Made by a program: the position numbers and the translations under genes
Source: Anaerolineaceae bacterium UBA700
GTDB taxonomy: Bacteria; Chloroflexota; Anaerolineae; Anaerolineales; Anaerolineaceae
Direction: 5' to 3'
DNA length: 14,188 nt
Assembly: GCA_002298885.1 (NCBI GenBank)
Contig: DBMK01000170.1
Coordinates: 1-14,188 of the forward strand
Notes under the pieces: generated by a model
The model's input: the letters and a program-made list of their open reading frames with translations, nothing else
The model's database searches: none
What the model was told of the DNA's origin: nothing
In this document: in pieces, positions 1-7,028 of the stretch
Numbering within the stretch: position 1 is the first letter of the stretch
Layout: each line of letters opens with the position of its first letter

Positions 1-6
1 ACGCGC

Positions 7-25
7 AGCACCCTGTAAGGGGTGA
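7..25. repeat. Edge copy of a dispersed intergenic repeat
   Basis: The bases AGCACCCTGTAAGGG at 7-21 are an exact reverse complement of 9954-9968, which lies in the repeat hairpin that follows the malic enzyme gene. The surrounding bases also resemble it. This suggests that a copy of the same intergenic repeat family lies across the left edge of the window, in opposite orientation. A 15-base match could still be chance, so confidence is moderate. Confidence 0.4.
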
Positions 26-81
26 CCGCCGCATATGACCGGGTTGATGGCCGCAGGAAAAGCCGCACTCGTCGGGGAGAG

Positions 82-143
82 GCCGGGGTCACAGACCCCG
101 GCGGAGCAAATGGGTAAGGCTCCAGGCGGGTCTGTGACCCGCC
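82..143. repeat. Palindromic repeat with two inversely related hairpins
   Basis: Two perfect hairpins lie close together: GCCGGGGTC/GACCCCGGC (82-90 and 94-102, loop ACA) and GGCGGGTC/GACCCGCC (125-132 and 136-143, loop TGT). Their 13-base cores are reverse complements of each other (GGGTCACAGACCC at 86-98, GGGTCTGTGACCC at 128-140). GGAGC at 103-107 can also pair with GCTCC at 119-123, so the whole segment can fold into one long stem. This is the architecture of REP or MITE-like intergenic elements and argues that this stretch is not protein coding, although an open frame crosses it. Confidence 0.7.
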
Positions 144-196
144 GACGTCGAGGGGCTGCAAAAAATGGAACAATTTCGCTCGATGAGGCAGGTGTC

Positions 197-200
197 AGGA
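197..200 (+). promoter_or_regulatory. Ribosome binding site that sets the HdrA start
   Basis: AGGA at 197-200 is followed five bases later by ATG at 206, with further in-frame ATGs at 212 and 224. The open frame extends back to an ATG at 35, but that extension crosses the palindromic repeat at 82-143 and gives a low-complexity basic sequence unlike any HdrA. A start at 206 gives a short hydrophilic leader before the FAD-binding fold. The choice between 206 and 212 is not certain. Confidence 0.55.
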
Positions 201-205
201 ATGAA

Positions 206-3200
206 ATGGTAATGAGCTTAGACATGCCAGAAGAGAAACAGAAACAGCCCGTTGGAGCCGTTCTGGTGGTCGGCGCCGGGATCGGCGGGATGCAGGCATC
301 CCTCGACCTGGCGGAGGCGGGGTTAAAGGTCTACCTGCTGGAACGCAGCCCGGCCATCGGCGGGACGATGGCTCAGCTCGACAAGACCTTCCCCACCAAC
401 GACTGCTCGATGTGCATCATGTCCCCCAAGCTTGTGGAAGTGGGGCGCCACCTGAACATCGAAATTATCACCACGGCCGACATCGAAGGCATCAGCGGCG
501 AGCCGGGCGATTTCAGGGTCAAGATCCGCCAGCGGCCGCGCTACGTGAACCTGGCGGCCTGCACCGGCTGCGGCGACTGCGCCGCCGCCTGCCCGGTGAG
601 CCGCCTGGACGAATTCAACGGCGGCCTGTCCCAACGGCGGGCGGTGTACAAGCCCTACCCGCAGGCCATCCCCAACGCATTCGCTATCGAAAAAGCGGGG
701 ACTGCGCCGTGCCGGGACGCCTGCCCGATCAACCAGCGGGCGCAGGGTTACCTGGCGCTGGTGCGCGAGGGTCGTTTTGCCGACGCCTACCGCACCATCA
801 AGGAGGACAATCCCTTCCCATCCATATGCGGGCGGGTATGCAACCACCGCTGCGAGGACGAGTGCAGCCGCAACGCCGGGGATACGCCGGTGAACATCAT
901 GGGCCTCAAGCGCTTCGTGGCCGACTGGTGGTGGGCCCAGGACGAGAGCGTGCGCAAGCCGGTAGAGCCCGGTCCGCAGGCGGCCAGCGGCAAGGCGGTG
1001 GCCGTGGTGGGCTCGGGGCCGGCCGGCCTGACCTGCGCCTTGGACCTGGTACGCAGAGGCCACGCGGTGACGGTCTACGAGGCGCTGCCGGTAGCCGGCG
1101 GGATGATGCGCGTGGGCGTGCCGGAATATCGCCTGCCACAGGACGTGGTGCAGCGCGAGATCGACGACATCCTGGCCGAAGGGGTCAGGTTGGAGTTGAA
1201 CCACCGTGTGGACGACGTGCCGGAGCTATTAAAACAGGGCTTCGACGCCGTCTTCGTGGGCACCGGCGCCCACCAGGCCAGCAAGCTCCCCATCCCGGGC
1301 GCCGACCTGCCCCAGGTAAAATTGGCGACCGATTTCCTGCGGGCGGCAAGCCTGCAGCGCAACGGCGGGGAGGACGCCTCGGTTGGAATCGGCGGCAAAA
1401 AAGTGCTGGTATTGGGCGGCGGGAACGTAGCCATCGACGTGGCCATGACCTGCGTGCGCCTGGATGCGGCCTGGGTGGGCATGTCCTGCCTGGAAAGCCG
1501 GGCCAAAATGCCCGCCCACGATTGGGAAGTACGCGATGCCGAGGAAGAAGGGATCGAAGTCTTCGCCGGGCGCACCTTCAAGGAGATCACCCAGCAGGAC
1601 GGGCGGGTGAGCGGGGTGCGCTGCGTGCAGGTGGACTTGCACGGTTTTATGGAAGGACGGCCGGACTTCACCGAGCTCCCCGGCACGGAAGAGGTGATCC
1701 AGGCCGACACAGTCATATTCGCCATCGGCCAGGCGCCGCAATTGGGCAAGCTCAAGGAGCAGGCCGAGACGCTGCGCGGGCGCTTCCTGAAAGTGGACCC
1801 CGACAGCCTGGCGACCAGCCTGCCGGGGATCTTTGCCGGCGGCGACGTGGTCACCGGGACGACCTTCGTCGTGGATGCGATTGCCGCCGGGCACAAGGCG
1901 GCGCAAGCCATCGACAATTACCTGAACGGCAAGGAGCTGAAGAGCGAGAAATCCCGCCCACCCCGGGTCGAGATCGACGAACTGGAAGTGCGCCAGCGCA
2001 TGCTGGCCAATCCGGCGTTGGGGGCAGCCCGCATCGAGCCGCAAAAAAGGCCGGCCGACCAGCGCAGCCAGGATTTCGAAGAAGTGTACCTTGCCCTTAG
2101 CGAAGCCGAGGCGCGGGCCGAAGCGGCGCGCTGCCTGGGCTGCGGCGTGTGCTCGGAGTGCCTGCAGTGCGTCTACGCCTGCCGGGCCAACGCCATCGAC
2201 CACAACATGCCGGAGAAGACCATCGAGCTGGAAGTAGGCGCCGTGGTGCTCTCCCCTGGCTTGCAGCCGGTGCCGGGCGAGATCAAGCCCGAATTCGGCT
2301 ACGGGCGCTACCCCAACGTGGTCACCAGCCTGGAATTCGAGCGCATGCTCAGTGCATCCGGTCCCTTCGGCGGCGTGGTCCAGCGACCTTCGGACGGGCG
2401 CCACCCGCAAAAGGTGGCCTGGATCCAATGCGTGGGCTCGCGCGACCCGCGCTGCGACCAGGGGTACTGCTCCTCGGTGTGTTGCATGTACGCCACCAAG
2501 GAGGCGGTCATCGCCCGCGAGCACGATGCGCACATCCAACCCAGCATTTTTTACATGGATATCCGCGCCTTCGGCAAGGGGTTCGACGCCTATATCGAGC
2601 GGGCTGAAAAGGAACAGGGCGTGCGCTACGTGCGCTGCATGGTCTCGGCGGTTAAAGAAGCGCCGGGCAGCCGCGACTTGCGCCTGAGCTACGCCACCTT
2701 CGATAAGGACGGGCGCCCGGCCAGCCACGAGGAAGCCTTCGACATGGTCGTGCTGGCGACGGGTTTAAAACCCACCCCCGAGGCGCAGGCCACGGCGCGC
2801 AGGCTGGGGGTGGAACTGAACGAATTTGGCTTCGCCGAGGCGCCGGATTACCACCCGACGACCACCTCGCGCCCGGGCATTTACGTGGCGGGCGCCTTCT
2901 CCGAGCCCAAGGACATCCCGGAAACGGTGATCGAGGCCAGCTGCGCCGCAGCGTTTGCCTCGGCAGGCCTGGCCGGGGCGCGCGGCACGCTGACCCGCCA
3001 GATGGTCTACCCCGAAGAACGCAACGTCAGCGAGGAAGAGCCGCGGGTAGGCGTTTTCGTGTGCCACTGCGGGATCAACATCGGCGGGGTGGTGAACGTG
3101 CCGGAGGTGGTCGAATTTGCCAAAGGCCTGCCCAACGTGGTGTACGCCGAGCGCAACCTGTACACCTGCTCGCAGGACACCCAGGAAAAGATCACCAAAG

Positions 3201-4726
3201 TGATCGCCGAACAGGGCCTCAACCGGGTGGTGGTGGCAAGCTGCACGCCGCGCACCCACGAGCCGCTATTCCAGGACACTATCCGCCAGGCCGGGCTGAA
3301 CCGCTACCTGTTCGAGCTGGCCAACCTGCGCGAGCAGGACGCCTGGGTGCATCGCGGTTCGCCGGAACAGGCCACGCACAAGGCCATGCAACTGGTGGCG
3401 ATGGCGGTGGCCAAGGCCAAGCGCCTGCGCCCGCTTCAGCGGGGCACGTTGAACGTCGAGCCCTCGGCGCTGGTCATCGGCGGAGGGTTGGCCGGGATGA
3501 CGGCGGCGCTGTCGATTGCGGCCCAGGGATTCCAGGTGACGCTGGTGGAGCGCGAGGCCTTTTTGGGCGGGCACCTGCGCCATATTTACACCGGTCTGGA
3601 CGGCAGCAGCCCGCAGGCGCTTCTCCAGGAGACGATCCAACGCCTGGCAGGCGAGCCGCGTATCCGCGTGCTGTTAGAAGCTCAGGTGGCGGAGATCACC
3701 GGCTACGTGGGCCAGTTCCATTCGGTGATCGAAAGCCGGGGCGGAGAGCGCACGGAAGTGGCTCACGGGGTGGTGATCGTCGCCACCGGCGGGCAGGAGA
3801 TCCGGCCCCAGGCCTACGGTTACGGCCAATTGAGCGGGGTGCTGACGCAGCGAGAGCTCGAAGCGCACCTGAACTCGGACGAAGCCCAAATCGACGAAAA
3901 GCCGCCGCAGTCGGTGGTGATGATCCAGTGCGTGGGATCGCGGGATGAAGCACACCCCTACTGCTCGCGCATTTGCTGCACCCAGGCGATCAAAAACGCC
4001 CTGGAAATCAAGAAGCGTAGCCCCAAGACCAGAGTGACGATCCTGTACCGCGATTTACGCAGCTACGGTTTCCGCGAGCGGCTGTACCGCCAGGCACGAC
4101 AGGCCGGGGTGATGTTCCTGCAATACGATCCGGAGAACAAACCCCGGGTGAAGCAAACGGGGAGCGGCCTGGAAGTTGAGGTCGCCAGCCAGCCTGAAAA
4201 CGAAGTAGTGACCCTGGCGGCGGACCTGGTCGTATTGAGCGCGGGCATCGAAGCCGAACCGGGCAACGAGAGCCTGAGCCGCCTGCTCAAGCTGCCCCTG
4301 ACCAGCGAGGGATTCTTCCTGGAAGCGCACGTCAAGCTGCGCCCGGTGGATTTTGCGGCGGACGGGGTATTCTTGTGCGGCCTGGCGCATTCGCCGCGCG
4401 GCGTGGACGAGACGATTGCCCAGGCCCAGGCGGCCTCAGTGCGGGCGGTGGGCCTGCTGGCGAAGAAAGAGCTGACCGCCACGCCGATTATCGCCTCGGT
4501 CAATCCAAGGCTATGCGCAGCCTGCGGGATCTGCGTGGAAGTCTGCCCCTACGGGGCGCGTCGCCTGGAGCCGGGGATGAAGTACGCCGAAGTGATCGAC
4601 GTGTTGTGCCAGGGGTGCGGCGCCTGCGTGGCCGCCTGCCCCAACAAGGCCTCTCAGCAAAGGGGCTTTGAATTCCTGCAAATCAGCGCCATGATCGACG
4701 CGGCCGTGGAGAATATCTATGAGTGA
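206..4726 (+). CDS. hdrA: HdrA-type electron-bifurcating flavoprotein with inserted NfnL/GltD module and fused second HdrA half
   Basis: A 1506-residue cytoplasmic iron-sulfur flavoprotein (start at 206). Residues 1-164 are an HdrA FAD domain: dinucleotide fold GAGIGG (23-28), the HdrA signature DCSMC (Cys67, Cys70) and a ferredoxin motif (Cys119, 122, 125, 129). Residues about 165-640 are a GltD/NfnL module: Cys169, 173, 208, 212, 216, 220, an FAD fold GSGPAG (269-274), an NAD(P)H fold GGGNVAID (from about 403) and the GIFAGGD FAD motif (about 541). The HdrA fold then resumes with a second ferredoxin motif (Cys649, 652, 655, 659) and IQCVGSRD (742 region). From about 945 a second HdrA half follows: CHCG (953-956), Cys988 and Cys1013, FAD fold GGGLAG (1092-1097), a second IQCVGSRD and two C-terminal [4Fe-4S] motifs (1437-1447 and 1468-1478). 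HdrA proteins bifurcate electrons at FAD, and NfnL modules take electrons from NADPH. The inferred role is to couple NAD(P)H, ferredoxin and a third acceptor, probably the fumarate reductase encoded downstream. It overlaps mvhD by 8 bases. Confidence 0.93.
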   Translation: MVMSLDMPEEKQKQPVGAVLVVGAGIGGMQASLDLAEAGLKVYLLERSPAIGGTMAQLDKTFPTNDCSMCIMSPKLVEVGRHLNIEIITTADIEGISGEPGDFRVKIRQRPRYVNLAACTGCGDCAAACPVSRLDEFNGGLSQRRAVYKPYPQAIPNAFAIEKAGTAPCRDACPINQRAQGYLALVREGRFADAYRTIKEDNPFPSICGRVCNHRCEDECSRNAGDTPVNIMGLKRFVADWWWAQDESVRKPVEPGPQAASGKAVAVVGSGPAGLTCALDLVRRGHAVTVYEALPVAGGMMRVGVPEYRLPQDVVQREIDDILAEGVRLELNHRVDDVPELLKQGFDAVFVGTGAHQASKLPIPGADLPQVKLATDFLRAASLQRNGGEDASVGIGGKKVLVLGGGNVAIDVAMTCVRLDAAWVGMSCLESRAKMPAHDWEVRDAEEEGIEVFAGRTFKEITQQDGRVSGVRCVQVDLHGFMEGRPDFTELPGTEEVIQADTVIFAIGQAPQLGKLKEQAETLRGRFLKVDPDSLATSLPGIFAGGDVVTGTTFVVDAIAAGHKAAQAIDNYLNGKELKSEKSRPPRVEIDELEVRQRMLANPALGAARIEPQKRPADQRSQDFEEVYLALSEAEARAEAARCLGCGVCSECLQCVYACRANAIDHNMPEKTIELEVGAVVLSPGLQPVPGEIKPEFGYGRYPNVVTSLEFERMLSASGPFGGVVQRPSDGRHPQKVAWIQCVGSRDPRCDQGYCSSVCCMYATKEAVIAREHDAHIQPSIFYMDIRAFGKGFDAYIERAEKEQGVRYVRCMVSAVKEAPGSRDLRLSYATFDKDGRPASHEEAFDMVVLATGLKPTPEAQATARRLGVELNEFGFAEAPDYHPTTTSRPGIYVAGAFSEPKDIPETVIEASCAAAFASAGLAGARGTLTRQMVYPEERNVSEEEPRVGVFVCHCGINIGGVVNVPEVVEFAKGLPNVVYAERNLYTCSQDTQEKITKVIAEQGLNRVVVASCTPRTHEPLFQDTIRQAGLNRYLFELANLREQDAWVHRGSPEQATHKAMQLVAMAVAKAKRLRPLQRGTLNVEPSALVIGGGLAGMTAALSIAAQGFQVTLVEREAFLGGHLRHIYTGLDGSSPQALLQETIQRLAGEPRIRVLLEAQVAEITGYVGQFHSVIESRGGERTEVAHGVVIVATGGQEIRPQAYGYGQLSGVLTQRELEAHLNSDEAQIDEKPPQSVVMIQCVGSRDEAHPYCSRICCTQAIKNALEIKKRSPKTRVTILYRDLRSYGFRERLYRQARQAGVMFLQYDPENKPRVKQTGSGLEVEVASQPENEVVTLAADLVVLSAGIEAEPGNESLSRLLKLPLTSEGFFLEAHVKLRPVDFAADGVFLCGLAHSPRGVDETIAQAQAASVRAVGLLAKKELTATPIIASVNPRLCAACGICVEVCPYGARRLEPGMKYAEVIDVLCQGCGACVAACPNKASQQRGFEFLQISAMIDAAVENIYE

Positions 4727-5147
4727 TGCTAATTTTGAGCCCAGAATTATTGCTTTCCTGTGCAACTGGTGCACCTACACCGGGGCGGACCTGGCGGGCA
4801 CATCGCGCCTGCAGTACCCGCCCAACGTGCGCATCATCCGCCTGATGTGCAGCGGCGCAGTGGACCCGATCTACGTGCTCAAGGCCGACCTGGCTGGGGC
4901 CGACGGCATTCTGATCGGCGGGTGCCACCCGGGCGACTGCCATTACCAGGAAGGCAATTACAAGGAGCGGCGGCGGGTGGTGGCGCTGAAAGAGATCCTC
5001 AAGAGCGCCGGTTTCGACGAGGAGCGCATCTGGATCCGCTGGATCAGCGCCAGCGAGGGCCAGAAGTTCGCCGAGGTGGTGCGCGAAATAACCACGGCCA
5101 TGAAGGAAAAAGGCCCCAATGCCAGCAAGGTCGATTGGGCTGTTTAG
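4719..5147 (+). CDS. mvhD: MvhD-type [2Fe-2S] electron-transfer subunit
   Basis: A 142-residue soluble protein of the MvhD/hydrogenase delta family (FlpD in some systems), at the family's usual length. The signature cysteines are Cys15 and Cys18 (CNWC), Cys44 (MCSG), Cys69 and Cys74 (GCHPGDCHYQEGNY), and the late WISASEG motif is present. MvhD carries electrons from a hydrogenase or formate dehydrogenase to the FAD of HdrA. Here the ATG at 4719 overlaps the HdrA stop by eight bases (ATGAGTGA), a sign of translational coupling and of a stoichiometric complex. No hydrogenase gene is in the window, so the partner on its other side is probably the FrhB/FdhB-like protein encoded next, or a protein encoded elsewhere. 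Family assignment is very secure; the electron partner is inferred. Confidence 0.95.
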   Translation: MSDANFEPRIIAFLCNWCTYTGADLAGTSRLQYPPNVRIIRLMCSGAVDPIYVLKADLAGADGILIGGCHPGDCHYQEGNYKERRRVVALKEILKSAGFDEERIWIRWISASEGQKFAEVVREITTAMKEKGPNASKVDWAV

Positions 5148-5189
5148 AATGGGATCGATACGAGTAAACCCATCGAATAAGGAACGCTC

Positions 5190-6305
5190 ATGAGAATACG
5201 CATTCCGGTTGAGAATAACGATACGTTACAGGCCATCCAGGGGCTGCTGGGCAGGCTGCTGACCGAAAACCTGGTGGACCTGCTGCTGGTGCCGATGCGC
5301 ACACCCGGCGGGACGATCACCCCGGCGCTGGTCAGCAACCCCGCCCTGCTGGTGCACGCCGACCCGCTGGCGCCGGTGCTGCCGGTCAATGCGGCCACCC
5401 TGGCCGGACAGGTCAGCGCTCGCAAGCCGCGCCCCAGGGTGGGTGCGGTGCTGCGCTCGTGCGAGGCGCGCGCCCTGGTCGAGCTGGTCAAACTGCAGCA
5501 GGCCAGCCTGGAGGACATGCTTCTGATCAGCGTGGACTGCGCCGGGGCCTACGGCGTGGCGGAATACCAGAAGATGGTTTCGAGTAACGGCAAGAGCAAA
5601 GATGAGCTGTGGAAAGAATTGTTCCGCGAAGCCATCGAAAAGCCCGATGCGCCACGCCCCGAGCTGCGTAAAGCATGCCAGATGTGCGAGCAGCCGGTGT
5701 TCGACCAGGCCCAGGGGATCATCGAGCTGCTGCACGGACCGCTCGACGAAGCGTTTTTTGTTACTTTGAGCGACGAATTGGGAGAAAAGCTGGGGTTCAC
5801 TCCGGCGGAAAGTGGCCGGCGCGCCGAGGTGGTGGAAAAGTTGGTCCGCGAACGCACAGCCATTCGGGACGCGGAATTTGAAGCCATCCGGGCGAGGATG
5901 GATGGCAGCGAAAACCTGGCGGCCGTGTTTGCGGCCTGCATCCGCTGCCACAACTGCATGACGGTCTGTCCGATCTGCTACTGCAAGACGTGCGTGTTCA
6001 AGAGCCCGGTTTTCGACCACGAGCCGATGCAGTACGTGGCCTGGACACAGCAGAAGGGCGCCTGCCGCATGCCCTCCGACACCACCCTGTTCCACCTGAC
6101 CCGCCTGAACCACATGGCGCTCTCATGCGTGGGATGCGGGATGTGCAGCGAAGCTTGCCCGGCCGAGCTGCCGGTGGGGACGGTCTTCCGGGCCATCGGG
6201 CAGCAGGTGCAGGCGGTCTTTGATTACCAGCCGGGCAAGAATCTGGACGAAAAGCCGCCCTTGATCACCTTCAAGGCGGACGAATGGACCGAGGTTGGCG
6301 AATAA
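5190..6305 (+). CDS. FrhB/FdhB-like iron-sulfur flavoprotein subunit
   Basis: A 371-residue protein. The N-terminal 180 residues resemble the coenzyme F420 hydrogenase/formate dehydrogenase beta family, with a RSCEARALVEL motif (Cys91) where relatives have RPCE, then VDCAGAYG (Cys117) and CQMC (163-166). The C-terminal part has two CxxCxxCxxxC motifs, Cys250/253/256/260 and Cys313/316/319/323, each fit for a [4Fe-4S] cluster, with three extra cysteines at 263, 265 and 268. Family members bind FAD and pass electrons between a cofactor such as F420 or NAD(P) and Fe-S clusters. The gene starts 42 bases after mvhD, with AAGGA at 5179-5183. No formate dehydrogenase catalytic subunit is present, so it probably bridges MvhD/HdrA and the fumarate reductase pair. 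The C-terminal half could also be read as an HdrC-like domain. The family is fairly clear; its substrate is not. Confidence 0.75.
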   Translation: MRIRIPVENNDTLQAIQGLLGRLLTENLVDLLLVPMRTPGGTITPALVSNPALLVHADPLAPVLPVNAATLAGQVSARKPRPRVGAVLRSCEARALVELVKLQQASLEDMLLISVDCAGAYGVAEYQKMVSSNGKSKDELWKELFREAIEKPDAPRPELRKACQMCEQPVFDQAQGIIELLHGPLDEAFFVTLSDELGEKLGFTPAESGRRAEVVEKLVRERTAIRDAEFEAIRARMDGSENLAAVFAACIRCHNCMTVCPICYCKTCVFKSPVFDHEPMQYVAWTQQKGACRMPSDTTLFHLTRLNHMALSCVGCGMCSEACPAELPVGTVFRAIGQQVQAVFDYQPGKNLDEKPPLITFKADEWTEVGE

Positions 6306-6311
6306 CGTTGT

Positions 6312-6317
6312 GAGGAG
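6312..6317 (+). promoter_or_regulatory. Ribosome binding site that sets the iron-sulfur subunit start
   Basis: GAGGAG at 6312-6317 lies seven bases before the ATG at 6325. A longer open frame begins with TTG at 6295, but that start lies inside the previous gene and has no such site. The ATG at 6325 also places the protein start directly before the [2Fe-2S] domain. Confidence 0.8.
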
Positions 6318-6324
6318 TGTGACG

Positions 6325-7011
6325 ATGCCTGAACAAACGCAAACGATCCCAATTTTCATCATGGGCAAGCGCTACGACGTGCCCCCCAGCCTGACGATCA
6401 TGAAGGCGATGGAATGGGCCGGGTACGTCCTGGTGCGCGGAGTGGGCTGCCGGGGCGGCTTCTGTGGCGCCTGCGGTACGGTTTACCGCATCAAAGATGA
6501 TCCCAAGCTGTATTTTGGGCTGGCCTGCCAGACGGTGGTGAGGCCGGAGATGTACCTGGTGCAAATCCCGTTCTTCCCGGCCAAGCGCGCCAGCTACGAT
6601 ATCACCCAACTCAAAGCCGAGCCGGGCACGCTGTTCAAGCTGTATCCCGAGCTGCTGCGCTGCCTGGGGTGCGGCACGTGCACCAAGGCCTGCCCGCAGG
6701 AGCTGGACGTGAAGGGGTACATGGCGGCGGCCATGCGCGGCGACATCGCCGCGGTGGCCAACCTGTCCTTCGACTGCATCATGTGCGGCCTGTGTTCGGC
6801 GCGCTGCCCGGCAGAGGAACCCCAGTACAACATTGCCATCCTGAGCCGGCGCCTGTATGGGCGCTACCTAGCGGCCCGCTCGGAGCACCTGGAAAAGCGC
6901 GTCACGGCGATCCAGGCCGGAGAGTACGACGCCGAACTGGGGCAGCTTAAAGGATTGAACCTGGACGAGCTCAAACAGCGCTACAAAGCGCGAGACATCG
7001 AGCCCCAATAA
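6325..7011 (+). CDS. frdB: Fumarate reductase/succinate dehydrogenase type iron-sulfur subunit
   Basis: A 228-residue protein with the domain order of FrdB/SdhB. An N-terminal plant-type ferredoxin domain has Cys42, Cys47, Cys50 and Cys68 (GCRGGFCGAC and later LACQT) for a [2Fe-2S] cluster. It is followed by Cys113/116/119/123 and Cys151/154/157/161, both CxxCxxCxxxCP motifs. The second motif has the full set for a [4Fe-4S] cluster, whereas classical SdhB carries a [3Fe-4S] cluster at its third site. It lacks the C-terminal HdrB-like CCG domain found in methanogen TfrB. It lies 19 bases after the FrhB-like gene and 17 before the flavoprotein gene, so it should wire that flavoprotein to the Hdr complex. 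No membrane anchor gene is near, so the enzyme is probably soluble. Related two-cluster proteins also serve other dehydrogenases. Confidence 0.85.
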   Translation: MPEQTQTIPIFIMGKRYDVPPSLTIMKAMEWAGYVLVRGVGCRGGFCGACGTVYRIKDDPKLYFGLACQTVVRPEMYLVQIPFFPAKRASYDITQLKAEPGTLFKLYPELLRCLGCGTCTKACPQELDVKGYMAAAMRGDIAAVANLSFDCIMCGLCSARCPAEEPQYNIAILSRRLYGRYLAARSEHLEKRVTAIQAGEYDAELGQLKGLNLDELKQRYKARDIEPQ

Positions 7012-7028
7012 TCGAGAGGAAAAAAACC

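Noticed and set aside
82..143. CRISPR-like repeat unit
   Set aside because: There are only two related cores in inverted rather than direct orientation and no regular spacers.
35..205. N-terminal 57-residue extension of the HdrA frame as coding
   Set aside because: It crosses a palindromic repeat, has a basic low-complexity sequence unlike HdrA, and a better start with a ribosome site lies at 206.
1229..2728. Long open frame on the - strand opposite the HdrA gene (499 residues)
   Set aside because: It lies wholly opposite a well-supported gene in GC-rich DNA, has no recognisable domain, and its openness follows from the codon bias of the + strand gene.
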